Positions 32,218 through 40,787 of a DNA stretch of 64,000 bases are shown here, one piece after another. This DNA is from Ruminococcus flavefaciens (GTDB lineage: Bacteria; Bacillota; Clostridia; Oscillospirales; Ruminococcaceae). The stretch is taken from contig DBXO01000041.1 of the NCBI GenBank assembly GCA_002309635.1, forward strand, positions 10,306-74,305, read 5' to 3'. Position 1 is the stretch's first letter; each line of letters starts with the position of its first letter. The translations under genes were made by a program, and so were the position numbers. The notes below the pieces were generated by a model, which did no database searches, had not been told where the DNA came from, and saw only the letters and a list, made by a program, of their open reading frames with translations.

Positions 32218-35200
32218 ATGCACAAGAAAACAAAAAAACTTCTTGCAAGTGTGATGGCAATGGCAACACTCGTTCCGTCAGCTGTTGCAACAATCACCCC
32301 TATGACAGCTTCCGCTGGTCTCGTAGTTGGTGAGAGCACATTCGATCACAAAGCTCTGCCATGGCATACTTGTGAATCATCACCTGCTAAGCAAGATTTC
32401 GACATTTCCGACGGCGCATTCCACGTAATCGTTAAGGTTGCAGAGGGTGCTGACAAGGAAAAGTGGGATCTTCAGGTAAGACACAGAAACCTTAACTTCA
32501 AGAAGGGCCACGAGTACAAGGTTAGCTTCAGAGCTAAGGCTAAGAGAGACGGTATGGAGCTCTGCTCTAAGATCGGTAATATCAAGGGTGACGAAGAGTA
32601 CTTCGAGCTCGACGGTCAGTCAAATGATATGCACATGGGTCCTCACATGGGTGGTAAGTGGCCGAATGCTGCTGTAAAGCTCACAACTGACTGGCAGGAA
32701 TTCGAGGGTACATTCACTCCTACTCAGGACCTTGAGGCTTGCGAGTGGTGCTTCCACTATGCAAAGGGTACAAAGTATCAGGGTAATGCACAGGAAGGCG
32801 ACGAGATCTGGTTCGACGATATGGTTATCGATTGTGTAACCTGCGGCGACAAGGCACCTGGCGAGGGCTGCTGCAACTCAGATCCTAAGGAGTCATACGG
32901 TGCAACAAACCGTGATTACGCTTCCAACTATGATGATAACCTTCAGAAGGGCGGCAAGACCGTTAACTTCATTTCTGTAAACCAGATCGGTTACTTCACA
33001 GATTACGCTAAGATCGCTACACTCGGCGATAACAAGGGCGATATCCTTTACGGTGCAACAACTATCGACCTTTCAGGCACATATACATGGAACCTTTGCG
33101 ATGCTTCATCAGGCAAGGTTGTAGAGTCAGGAACAACAAGCGCAGTTAAGTCAGATAAGGATTCAGGCGACTCAGTTGCCAAGATCGACTTCTCAAGCTT
33201 CAAGACTCCCGGCAGATACTACCTCCAGATTGAGGGCAAAGACTGGAGATCATTCGAGTTCAATATCGGTGACGATATTTACACAGACAAGTCACACGAT
33301 CTCCTCAAGAATGCTCTGAACTACTTCTATCAGAACCGTTCAGGTCTCGATATCGAAGAGAAGTACATCACTTCAGGCGATAAGAGCACTCTCGCTCATA
33401 AGGGCGGTCATAAGACAGATAAGGCTTACGTTCAGAAGGAATGGAAGAACGAGTACCTCAGCCCCACAGAGGCTACAAGCACATACGCTTCATCCACCAT
33501 TACAGCTAACAAGGGCTGGTACGATGCCGGTGACCACGGTAAGTACGTTGTTAACGGCGGTATCTCTGTATGGACTCTCCAGAACATGTATGAGAGAGCT
33601 CTCCATTCAGATAAGGCTAAGGCTAAGTTCGCTGACGGTGCAGGCGTAATAGAGATCCCCGAGAGCGGCGATTCAAAGAAGATACCTGATGTTATCGACG
33701 AGTGTCTCTACGAGCTCGAGTTCATGACAGCTATGAAGGTTGATTCTTCTGAGCCTACATGGGGCAAGTATGCAGGAATGGTTTACCACAAGCTCCACGA
33801 CCACAAGTGGACAGGACTTGCTACAAGACCTTGGGACTATGTAGACGAGTGGGAGACTGAGCGTATAGTTAAGCCGCCTACGTTCGCTGCAACTCTCAAC
33901 TATGCAGCTTGTGCAGCTCAGACTGCAAGACTTATCGAACCTTACGATTCAGAGAAGTCAGCATTCTACCTCAAGGAAGCTAAGGCTGCTTATGAGGCTG
34001 CTGAGAAGAACTGGTACGAAGCTGGTAAGGACGAAGAGACAAACAAGACATCTCTCTACGCTCCTATGTATCAGGCAAAGGGCGGCGGACCTTACGGTGA
34101 TAACGAGGTTAAGGACGATATGTACTGGGCAGCTTGTGAAATCTTCGTATCTGCAAGTGCACTCGGCGATGCTGACGCTTCTACATACCTCAGCAAGCTT
34201 TCTGACTACAAGAACGCTTTCAAGGTAACAACAAGAATCACCGGCGGTGAGAACGCAAGCGGCGAAGGCTCATTCACCACATTTAACTGGGGTAATACAG
34301 CTTCTGCTGGTTCACTCACACTCGCTCTCAATAAGCAGTACCTCACAGATGATCAGGTAAAGACACTTAATGATTCTATCAAGGCTGCTGCTCAGGATTA
34401 CCTCGACGAAGAGGAAGCACAGGGCTACGGTATCCCCTATAAGTATGACGGACCCGGATACACAGATCCTAACAACCTCGACGAAAGCATCGTTATCGAC
34501 GGTTATGAGTGGGGTTCAAACTCAATGGTTATCAACAACCTGATGGTTATGGCTTACGCTTATGACTTGACAGGCGATGACAAGTACATGAACGGTGTTC
34601 TGACTGGTATGAACTACCTCCTCGGAAACAACCCGCTTTCATTCTCTTACATCACAGGCTACGGCGTATACAAGGAGAAGAATCCTCACCACAGATATTG
34701 GTCTTACGAGCTCGATAAGACTCTGCCTATGGCTCCTGACGGAGTTCTTTCAGGCGGTCCTAACGCAGGTCTCCAGGATCCTTATGTACGTGCTCTCGGA
34801 TTCGTTCCCGGTAAGAAGGGCAACCCGTCACAGAGATGTTTCGTTGACTCTATCGAAGCATGGTCCACAAACGAGGTTACAATCAACTGGAACGCTCCTC
34901 TCGCTTGGATCGCAGAGTTCCTCCAGGATAAGGACGAGGATTATACAGATCTCAGAGTTGAGGGCGGTCAGCAAACAACTCAGCCTGCTACACAGCCTGC
35001 AACTCAGCCCGCTACACAACCCGCAACTCAGCCGGCTACACAGCCTGCTACAAGCGGCGATGTTACAAAGTGGGGCGATGCTAACTGCGACGGCGATGTA
35101 GATATGGCAGATGCAGTTCTCATCATGCAGTCACTTGCTAACCCGAACAAGTATGGCGTTGGCGGTACAGACTCCAAGGCTATCACAGCACAGGGCAAGC

Positions 35201-35307
35201 TCAATGCTGACGTTGATCAGAGCAGCAAGGGTATCACATCTAACGATGCTCTCCGCATTCAGGAGTTCCTCCTCAACAAGATCTCAACTCTTGATCCTAC
35301 TAAGTAA
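32218..35307 (+). CDS. CBM4-Ig-GH9 cellulase with dockerin
   Basis: Large secreted cellulase (1029 residues). Signal peptide (1-33); CBM4-type glucan-binding module (about 35-210); CelD-type Ig-like domain (about 245-355, NFISVNQIGYFTDYAKIATL); GH9 domain (about 360-910) with WYDAGDHGKYVVNGG and the HRYW and NEVTINWNAPLAW motifs; a linker of repeated TQPA units (34966-35052); a dockerin identical in type to the GH5 one (GDANCDGDVDMADAVLIMQS). Codon usage is more biased than in neighbours (GTT, GCT, AAG), suggesting high expression. Leader RNA upstream may regulate it. Confidence 0.95.
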   Translation: MHKKTKKLLASVMAMATLVPSAVATITPMTASAGLVVGESTFDHKALPWHTCESSPAKQDFDISDGAFHVIVKVAEGADKEKWDLQVRHRNLNFKKGHEYKVSFRAKAKRDGMELCSKIGNIKGDEEYFELDGQSNDMHMGPHMGGKWPNAAVKLTTDWQEFEGTFTPTQDLEACEWCFHYAKGTKYQGNAQEGDEIWFDDMVIDCVTCGDKAPGEGCCNSDPKESYGATNRDYASNYDDNLQKGGKTVNFISVNQIGYFTDYAKIATLGDNKGDILYGATTIDLSGTYTWNLCDASSGKVVESGTTSAVKSDKDSGDSVAKIDFSSFKTPGRYYLQIEGKDWRSFEFNIGDDIYTDKSHDLLKNALNYFYQNRSGLDIEEKYITSGDKSTLAHKGGHKTDKAYVQKEWKNEYLSPTEATSTYASSTITANKGWYDAGDHGKYVVNGGISVWTLQNMYERALHSDKAKAKFADGAGVIEIPESGDSKKIPDVIDECLYELEFMTAMKVDSSEPTWGKYAGMVYHKLHDHKWTGLATRPWDYVDEWETERIVKPPTFAATLNYAACAAQTARLIEPYDSEKSAFYLKEAKAAYEAAEKNWYEAGKDEETNKTSLYAPMYQAKGGGPYGDNEVKDDMYWAACEIFVSASALGDADASTYLSKLSDYKNAFKVTTRITGGENASGEGSFTTFNWGNTASAGSLTLALNKQYLTDDQVKTLNDSIKAAAQDYLDEEEAQGYGIPYKYDGPGYTDPNNLDESIVIDGYEWGSNSMVINNLMVMAYAYDLTGDDKYMNGVLTGMNYLLGNNPLSFSYITGYGVYKEKNPHHRYWSYELDKTLPMAPDGVLSGGPNAGLQDPYVRALGFVPGKKGNPSQRCFVDSIEAWSTNEVTINWNAPLAWIAEFLQDKDEDYTDLRVEGGQQTTQPATQPATQPATQPATQPATQPATSGDVTKWGDANCDGDVDMADAVLIMQSLANPNKYGVGGTDSKAITAQGKLNADVDQSSKGITSNDALRIQEFLLNKISTLDPTK
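34966..35052 (+). repeat. TQPA linker repeat
   Basis: About six to seven direct 12-bp units encode TQPA between the GH9 and dockerin domains. Units alternate in third positions (CAGCCTGCT, CAGCCCGCT, CAACCCGCA), so it is coding repeat, not a CRISPR. Confidence 0.85.
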
Positions 35308-35333
35308 TTCTTAGTAATCATTACAAATAAAAT

Positions 35334-35362
35334 AAAGCGGCGCTTCGGCGTCGCTTTGTTTT
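35334..35362 (+). terminator. Terminator after the second GH9 gene
   Basis: Stem AAAGCGGCGC / GCGTCGCTTT with a TTCG tetraloop region, then GTTTTT. The T-run is immediately followed by the ribosome-binding site of the next gene. Confidence 0.85.
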
Positions 35363-35377
35363 TCAGGAGGCGGTATT

Positions 35378-36457
35378 CTGGCTAATATACTTGATTATCT
35401 TGACTGGCGCGGCGATGTCCCCTTCTCTGCCGATCCCTTCAATGAAATCGACGGAATGATATTGTCCCAGCTTTGCTATGTCAACCTCGGCGGCGTTGTA
35501 TCCGAGAGCTTCGGCGATGAAATTTCCATACCCGATGCCTATCGCAGATACAGGCCAGACGACGTGGACATAAACAAACGTATTCTCACCTTTGAGCAGG
35601 ATAATATCCTGTTCAGAAAAGTTGCCGAGTCAAGAAGATTCCGCGGAACTACCATGCGCGGCTTCATAAGCAGCGTGGAGACCAGTGAGGACCTGCAATT
35701 CTCAGCTCTCACCTACCGTCTCGGTGACGGAAGCGGCTTTCTTGCTTTCAGAGGTACTGACGGCACAGTTGTGGGCTGGAAAGAGGATTTCAACCTCAGC
35801 TTCATGCAGCAGACCGCAGGTCAGGAACGCGCTATAGACTATTTAAACACCGCTTTTAGCAGCAATGACCAGCCCATACGTATCGGCGGTCATTCAAAGG
35901 GCGGAAATTTCGCAATATTCAGCTCTCTTTACTGCTCCGAGGCTATCCGCGACAGGATCGTGAGCATATACTCCTACGACGGGCCCGGATTCAGGGACGA
36001 AGTCATTGAGTCAGAGGTATACAAGAATATGCTCCCGCGCATAAAATGCTTTATACCACAGGTATCGATCGTCGGTATGCTGCTTGGGAACAGTTCAGAG
36101 CCGAAGATAGTAAAGAATTCCGCAATAGGCATTAAGCAGCATTACGCCTACAACTGGGAGCTAAAGCGTAACCGCTTTATTCTTACCGACAAGCTGAAAA
36201 AATCAGGTGATGTCATAAACAAAGCAATATCAGGAATGCTTGATGATTTCAGCGACACAGAAAGAGAGATCTTCACTGAGGCGTTGTTTGAGATATTGCA
36301 GGCTCCAGACAAGGAGACCCTTAAGGAGCTGAACAAGCTTCGATCCTATCCGTCCATAATAAAGGCAATATCCAAGCTCAAACCGGAGCAGCAGGCAGTC
36401 ATGAAGGAGGCTTTCCGCAAGATCGCCCAGAATGGTAAAGGAGCCTTTTTTAAGTAA
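35378..36457 (+). CDS. Mbeg1-like alpha/beta hydrolase (DUF2974) with CTG start
   Basis: Lipase-fold protein of 359 residues with the nucleophile motif GGHSKGGNFA (GxSxG). The reading frame extends upstream of the first ATG (35456) to CTG 35378, which stands 7 nt after CAGGAGG and gives the N-terminus (M)ANILDYLDWRGD typical of Mbeg1-like proteins. ATT 35375 is a less likely start. No signal peptide. The C-terminus (DKLKKSGDVINKAISGML) is helical and typical of the family. Substrate unknown. It sits right after the GH9 terminator. Confidence 0.85.
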   Translation: MANILDYLDWRGDVPFSADPFNEIDGMILSQLCYVNLGGVVSESFGDEISIPDAYRRYRPDDVDINKRILTFEQDNILFRKVAESRRFRGTTMRGFISSVETSEDLQFSALTYRLGDGSGFLAFRGTDGTVVGWKEDFNLSFMQQTAGQERAIDYLNTAFSSNDQPIRIGGHSKGGNFAIFSSLYCSEAIRDRIVSIYSYDGPGFRDEVIESEVYKNMLPRIKCFIPQVSIVGMLLGNSSEPKIVKNSAIGIKQHYAYNWELKRNRFILTDKLKKSGDVINKAISGMLDDFSDTEREIFTEALFEILQAPDKETLKELNKLRSYPSIIKAISKLKPEQQAVMKEAFRKIAQNGKGAFFK

Positions 36458-36459
36458 AA

Positions 36460-36596
36460 AAGCCCCGAAGCTTATGTGCGGTACTCGTAAAGAAGTATAT
36501 ATGGGACTTATCGGGGGAACCCTTTTTCAAAAGGGTTTTCCTCAATAAATCTCACAAATACTTCTCTGTGCGTATCACACATAACCTTCGGGGCTT
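36460..36596. repeat. Long imperfect inverted repeat, copy B
   Basis: A 137-bp near-palindrome between convergent genes. Ends AAGCCCCGAAG (36460-36470) and CTTCGGGGCTT (36586-36596) are exact; ATGTG, AGAAGTAT and the centre GGGGGAACCCTTTT / AAAAGGGTTTTCC also pair. Same core as copies A and C. It could act as a terminator for both sides. Confidence 0.75.
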
Positions 36597-36601
36597 ATTA
36601 T

Positions 36602-37207
36602 TTAAAAGTCAGAGTTTTTATGTACTTTTTTATTCATCTTGAACAGCACGAGTCCCAGCAGCATCATCACAATAAACACAACAAATCCGATCAGAGCCGC
36701 CATCCATACGGGCAGCGTTTCGGGAAGAAAGAATCCGTATACAAAGCGCCCCCTGATATTTCCGAGTATGTAATCAAATATTAAGTAAGCCGACGTGAGA
36801 AGCGGAACTGCCAGTATATGCCTAAAGGTACTTTCTGCATTATCGCTGCACAGGAATATATAGCTGAGAACAAATACCACAGGATTTATCACATGCAGGA
36901 AGAAGAACGCACCGCCGAAGTTAAACGGGTTGGGAGTAGCAAGTGTTGCAAGACAGATAAGAAATACGAGAAATATTCCCACTCCGACATTCAGATAAAG
37001 TATCTTTGGAACGGTTTTGCCTGTCAGGTTCAGTACCCCGTCAATAAGCAGAAGTATTCCACCCAAAGTATTCGATATAAAGGTAAACTCTGCAAAATAT
37101 TCACATGGCAGCGGAGAATAGCCCCATATCGCCGTAGCTGTCAGCATTATTCCGAATAAGATCTTGACTGCTCCGATAATTTTTGATTTAGAAGTGTTCT
37201 CGCTCAT
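36602..37207 (-). CDS. Pr6Pr-like six-helix membrane protein
   Basis: 201 residues with about six transmembrane helices. EFTFISNTLGGILLL, FFLHVINPVVFVLSYIF and VPLLTSAYLIFDYILGN followed by VYGFFLP resemble the Pr6Pr family (conserved N, H, P and Y residues in membrane). Function of the family is unknown. AGGAGG before ATG. It is separated from rplA by a terminator, so it is its own unit. Confidence 0.6.
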   Translation of the reverse strand: MSENTSKSKIIGAVKILFGIMLTATAIWGYSPLPCEYFAEFTFISNTLGGILLLIDGVLNLTGKTVPKILYLNVGVGIFLVFLICLATLATPNPFNFGGAFFFLHVINPVVFVLSYIFLCSDNAESTFRHILAVPLLTSAYLIFDYILGNIRGRFVYGFFLPETLPVWMAALIGFVVFIVMMLLGLVLFKMNKKVHKNSDF

Positions 37208-37250
37208 AAATATACCTCCTGAAGCTCTTTTACCGAATATGTATCAATAG

Positions 37251-37292
37251 AAAAGCCATAGTATTCAGACATGATATCAAAAATACTATGGC
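37251..37292 (-). terminator. Terminator after rplA
   Basis: Eleven-pair stem GCCATAGTATT / AATACTATGGC (37255-37265, 37282-37292); on the minus strand CTTTTC follows. It ends the ribosomal operon. The stem shares GCCATAGTA with the terminator at 54536-54568. Confidence 0.75.
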
Positions 37293-37323
37293 ATAAATTC
37301 TATAAAGTTTGCCCGGTTATTGA

Positions 37324-38019
37324 TCAGACACCGTACTTAGCTGTAGCAACGGGAACTCCGGGGCCCATTGTTGAAGTAACTGTGCAGCTCTTGAGGTAAG
37401 TACCCTTAGCAGCAGCAGGCTTAGCCTTAACAACAGCCTCCATAAGTGTGTTGAAGTTCTCTTCGAGCTTGGCAGCACCGAATGAAGCCTTACCGATAGG
37501 ACAGTGAATGATGTTTGTCTTGTCAAGACGATACTCGATCTTACCAGCCTTAGCCTCTGTAACAGCCTTTGCAACATCGGGAGTTACAGTACCTGCCTTC
37601 GGGTTAGGCATAAGACCGCGAGGTCCGAGAACCTTACCGAGACGTCCAACGAGTCCCATCATATCAGGTGAAGCGATAACAACGTCGAAGTCCATCCAGT
37701 TTTCCTTCATGATCTTGTCAACCAGATCCTGACCGCCGACGAACTCAGCGCCAGCGCCCTGAGCTGCCTCATACTTGTCTTCCTTGCAGAATACGCATAC
37801 ACGAACAGTCTTACCTGTACCGTTAGGGAGAACAACAGCGCCTCTTACCTGCTGGTCAGCGTGTCTTGAGTCAACGCCGAGACGGATATGAGCCTCGATA
37901 GTCTCATCGAACTTAGCCTTTGCATTCTTGCAAACGAGGTCAAGAGCCTCTGTGGAATCATACTGCTTTGCATAATCAACAGCCTTTGCGCTGTCGACAT
38001 ATTTTTTGCCGTGTTTCAT
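37324..38019 (-). CDS. rplA: 50S ribosomal protein L1
   Basis: Forms the L1 stalk at the ribosomal E site. 231 residues; KHGKKYVDSAKAVD start, GLVGRLGKVLGPRGLMPNPK signature, GTVTPDVAKAV. AGGAGG before ATG. Last gene of the rpmG-secE-nusG-rplK-rplA operon. rplJ and rplL, which often follow, are absent here. Confidence 0.97.
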   Translation of the reverse strand: MKHGKKYVDSAKAVDYAKQYDSTEALDLVCKNAKAKFDETIEAHIRLGVDSRHADQQVRGAVVLPNGTGKTVRVCVFCKEDKYEAAQGAGAEFVGGQDLVDKIMKENWMDFDVVIASPDMMGLVGRLGKVLGPRGLMPNPKAGTVTPDVAKAVTEAKAGKIEYRLDKTNIIHCPIGKASFGAAKLEENFNTLMEAVVKAKPAAAKGTYLKSCTVTSTMGPGVPVATAKYGV

Positions 38020-38037
38020 TATATTTCCTCCTATTTA

Positions 38038-38094
38038 AGTGGTAATACCGGGAAGCTTATAGCATGCCCGATTAGCGGAATTTTCCTCCCACCA
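38038..38094 (-). promoter_or_regulatory. Candidate L1-binding mRNA site before rplA
   Basis: In the rplK-rplA gap, the minus strand reads GGTGGGAGG...GCTAAT...ATTACCACTT: GGTGG pairs with CCAC(T), with the purine-rich bulge and GCTAAT in between, like the L1 target on 23S rRNA and on L11-L1 messages. L1 would repress its own synthesis. Based on recalled pattern; not folded by software. Confidence 0.4.
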
Positions 38095-38147
38095 ATAGAA
38101 CTCTGAACGGGACAACCTGTATCCCACTTCATCATTCAAAAAATTGA

Positions 38148-38573
38148 TTAGTCAACAACTACAACGCCCATTGAACGAGCAGTACCAGCAATCATGCTCA
38201 TAGCTGCCTCAAGTGAACCTGCGTTGAGGTCAGGCATCTTGGTCTCAGCGATCTTCTGTACCTGTTCCTTAGTGATGTTTGCGACCTTAGTCTTATTGGG
38301 AACTCCCGAACCGCTGTTGATGTTGCAGGCCTTCTTGATAAGAACTGCTGCGGGCGGAGTCTTTGTGATGAACGAGAATGAACGGTCTGCATAAACAGTG
38401 ATAACAACAGGGATAATCATACCGATGTCGTTCTTGGTTCTCTCGTTGAATTCCTTTGTGAATGCCATGATATTAACGCCGTGCTGACCGAGTGCCGGAC
38501 CAACAGGCGGTGCAGGAGTAGCCTTTCCTGCTGCGATCTGAAGCTTAATGTAGCCAACTACTTTCTGTGCCAT
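38148..38573 (-). CDS. rplK: 50S ribosomal protein L11
   Basis: Part of the GTPase-associated centre. 141 residues when started at ATG 38573 (GGAGGTG upstream, MAQKVVGYIKLQIAAGKATP). Signature (TPPAAVLIKKA; SGVPNKTKVANITKEQVQKI; GTARSMGVVV). The longer frame to 38612 has no support. Confidence 0.97.
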   Translation of the reverse strand: MAQKVVGYIKLQIAAGKATPAPPVGPALGQHGVNIMAFTKEFNERTKNDIGMIIPVVITVYADRSFSFITKTPPAAVLIKKACNINSGSGVPNKTKVANITKEQVQKIAETKMPDLNAGSLEAAMSMIAGTARSMGVVVVD

Positions 38574-38666
38574 GTATTCGCACCTCCATAAATGTGGTAA
38601 ATGGCGAGGCAAGAATTATTTTACCTCTCCCACTGAATCCATACTGCGGATTCTTCTTGACCTGAA

Positions 38667-39194
38667 TTAATCCTCCACTCTGATTACCTGATTGATAGGC
38701 AATGTTGTGGGGGTTTCACGACCGAACATTGAGACAAGAAGGTCTACGGTGCGGTCGTCGAGATTGATGTTCTGAACAACGCCGATAAATCCGTCCATAG
38801 CGGTACCAGAGATACGGACGTTATCGCCCACCTTGAAGTTGACGGTAACAGTATCTGTGTCAACGCCGAAGAGCTTCTGAACTTCCTCATCAGAAAGAGG
38901 AGTAGGCTCTGAAGCAGGACCCACGAAGCCTGTGCAGCCTCTGGTATTTCTTACGACATACCACGAATCGTCGTTCATTATCATCTTTACGAGAACGTAA
39001 CCCGGATAGGTTTTGCGCTCTACTTCCTTAGTTTTGCCGTCTGTGATCTCAGTAGCTTTTTCTGTAGGAACTCTGACCTCTTGGATAAGTTCATGAAGCT
39101 TGCGGTTTTCTACGACCTTTTCAATATTCTGGGCTACCTTATTTTCATAGCCTGAATATGTGTGGATAACATACCACTTAGCTGCTTCTGACAT
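38667..39194 (-). CDS. nusG: Transcription termination/antitermination factor NusG
   Basis: 175 residues: NGN domain (WYVIHTYSGYENKVAQNIE ... PGYVLVKM) and C-terminal KOW domain (GDNVRISGTAMDGFIGVVQN). Modulates RNA polymerase pausing and Rho action. GGAGGAGCAA before ATG. Follows secE by 26 bp. Confidence 0.97.
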   Translation of the reverse strand: MSEAAKWYVIHTYSGYENKVAQNIEKVVENRKLHELIQEVRVPTEKATEITDGKTKEVERKTYPGYVLVKMIMNDDSWYVVRNTRGCTGFVGPASEPTPLSDEEVQKLFGVDTDTVTVNFKVGDNVRISGTAMDGFIGVVQNINLDDRTVDLLVSMFGRETPTTLPINQVIRVED

Positions 39195-39220
39195 ATTGCT
39201 CCTCCTGATCTCCTATAGAA

Positions 39221-39454
39221 TTAGCCTGCGCTGTAGATCGAACGCAGTGCTGCGTAAAAGCCCTGATCTATCAAACCAACAAGAATAGCGGCAGCAACGA
39301 TAACACTCAGAACAACTGAGGTATTAGTCAAAACTGTCTTCTTGGTTGGCCAGACCACCTTTTTGAATTCGATTTTGAGGTCCTTGAACCATTTGCGGAT
39401 CTTTCCGCCTTCTTTTTTCTCGGACTTCTTTTCGGAACTTGTATCCTTAGCCAT
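39221..39454 (-). CDS. secE: Preprotein translocase subunit SecE
   Basis: 77 residues, one C-terminal transmembrane helix (about 48-68) after a charged amphipathic stretch (WFKDLKIEFKKVVWPTKKTV), the SecE signature. Part of the SecYEG channel. GGAAGGAGT before ATG; between rpmG and nusG as usual. Confidence 0.95.
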   Translation of the reverse strand: MAKDTSSEKKSEKKEGGKIRKWFKDLKIEFKKVVWPTKKTVLTNTSVVLSVIVAAAILVGLIDQGFYAALRSIYSAG

Positions 39455-39472
39455 AAAAAATACTCCTTCCGA

Positions 39473-39622
39473 TCACTTAGTTTCCTTATGAAGAGTATGC
39501 TTTCTGCAGAACTTGCAATGCTTCATCATTTCGATTCTGTCAGGGTCATTCTTCTTGTTTTTCTTGGAAACATAGTTGCGCTGCTTGCACTCTGTACAAG
39601 CTAAAGTAACCTTTACTCTCAT
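39473..39622 (-). CDS. rpmG: 50S ribosomal protein L33
   Basis: 49 residues, zinc-binding form with CTECKQRNY and CKFCRKHT. ATG 39622 follows GGAGGTGC; a longer frame upstream (to 39751) is non-coding leader. First gene of the operon. Confidence 0.96.
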   Translation of the reverse strand: MRVKVTLACTECKQRNYVSKKNKKNDPDRIEMMKHCKFCRKHTLHKETK

Positions 39623-39722
39623 ATCGGCACCTCCTGAATTATTACTTCCTTCGTTACCGAAGGTAGGTTGTTTGCCTCCCTCGCACGGGGACAAAAAAAT
39701 AAACCCCCAACGAGGTACTGAT

Positions 39723-39751
39723 ATTATAACACATATTATTATAAAAGTCAA
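39723..39751 (-). promoter_or_regulatory. Promoter of the rpmG-secE-nusG-rplK-rplA operon
   Basis: Minus strand TTGACT, 17-bp spacer, TATAAT, giving a leader of about 95 bases. Confidence 0.85.
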
Positions 39752-39905
39752 GCCCTTTTTTCAAGTTTTTAGCAGGAAATATATTCAGAGCTGAGAACCC
39801 GGAACCAAGAGCTAATATTTTACATGGAAGCGAGGGTGACTTACTGTTGTGCGCCGTTTTCTACTCTCTTAGTTACTGTATCTCTGTTCTTGGTTCTTAA
39901 TTCGC
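39752..39905. other. Gap between divergent rpmG and tepA promoters
   Basis: About 150 bp with a separated inverted repeat: GGAACCAAGAGC near 39800 and TGTTCTTGGTTC near 39885, nine bases of which pair exactly over about 80 bp. No ORF with a ribosome-binding site. Possibly a decayed element; function unclear. Confidence 0.35.
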
Positions 39906-39934
39906 TTGACTTTAAGAAGCCAAAGGTATATAAT
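39906..39934 (+). promoter_or_regulatory. Promoter of tepA-spoIIIE
   Basis: TTGACT, 17-bp spacer, TATAAT, 55 bp before the TTG start of tepA. Confidence 0.82.
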
Positions 39935-39988
39935 AAATAATGTATATGCTTGCGGAAGCTGCACAGAATAGCTTCGGAGGTGTATACA

Positions 39989-40696
39989 TTGTCAGACGAA
40001 CACAAAGGCGGTGCAGCCGCCGAAGAACTGCTTGACGAAGCCGAGCTTATCCGTGAAAGCGGACGAGCCGTAACAAGAAACTCCAGGCACCTGATACACT
40101 GCCTCTCAGTGATAGGGCAGATAGAGGGGCATTACGTACTCGCCGAGCAGAACAAGACCACAAAATACGAGCATATTATCCCTGCTCTTGTGGCTATCGA
40201 GCAGGACAGGAGCGTTGAGGGACTGCTCATCATACTGAACACCGTCGGCGGCGACGTGGAGGCGGGACTTGCTCTTGCGGAGCTTATCGCAGGCATGAAG
40301 ACTCCAACAGTATCGCTGGTAGTCGGCGGCGGACATTCCATAGGCGTTCCCCTCGCAGTAAGCGCGAAGCGCTCGTTTATAGTACCCACAGCTTCCATGA
40401 CGATACACCCCGTCCGCATGAACGGAACAGTCCTCGGAGTACCGCAGACTCTCTCCTATTTTGACAAAATGCAGGACAGGATAGTGAGATTCGTCACCCA
40501 AAACAGCCGTATCACCGAAAAGGACTTCCGCACTCTCCTTATGAATACGGAGGAGCTGGTCCTCGATGTGGGCAGCGTAGTTGAGGGTGAAAAAGCAGTG
40601 GAGCTCGGACTTATTGACAGTATCGGCAGTCTCGGCGAAGCTATGGACTGTCTGTACAATATGATCGAAAATACAGAAAAAAGATATGCGGACTGA
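39989..40696 (+). CDS. tepA: TepA/ClpP-like protease
   Basis: ClpP-fold serine protease family protein of 235 residues, the translocation-enhancing protein type. IILNTVGGDVEAGLALAELI, VVGGGHSIGVPLAVSA (catalytic Ser) and MTIHPVRMNG (His) are visible. TTG 39989 lies 8 nt after CGGAGG and is preferred over TTG 39950. tepA beside spoIIIE is the arrangement found in Bacillus. The next frame overlaps its stop but starts properly at 40788. Confidence 0.87.
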   Translation: MSDEHKGGAAAEELLDEAELIRESGRAVTRNSRHLIHCLSVIGQIEGHYVLAEQNKTTKYEHIIPALVAIEQDRSVEGLLIILNTVGGDVEAGLALAELIAGMKTPTVSLVVGGGHSIGVPLAVSAKRSFIVPTASMTIHPVRMNGTVLGVPQTLSYFDKMQDRIVRFVTQNSRITEKDFRTLLMNTEELVLDVGSVVEGEKAVELGLIDSIGSLGEAMDCLYNMIENTEKRYAD

Positions 40697-40787
40697 CCCG
40701 CAGCTGTGCCGAAACGCGCTTTTTTGCGTCAGAAACATGCTATTATTCCGGTACAGCTACATAGTGAAGAACAAAACGGAGGCATAT

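Noticed and set aside
34966..35052. CRISPR-like short repeats
   Set aside because: The units are 12 bp, in frame, without spacers, and encode the TQPA linker.
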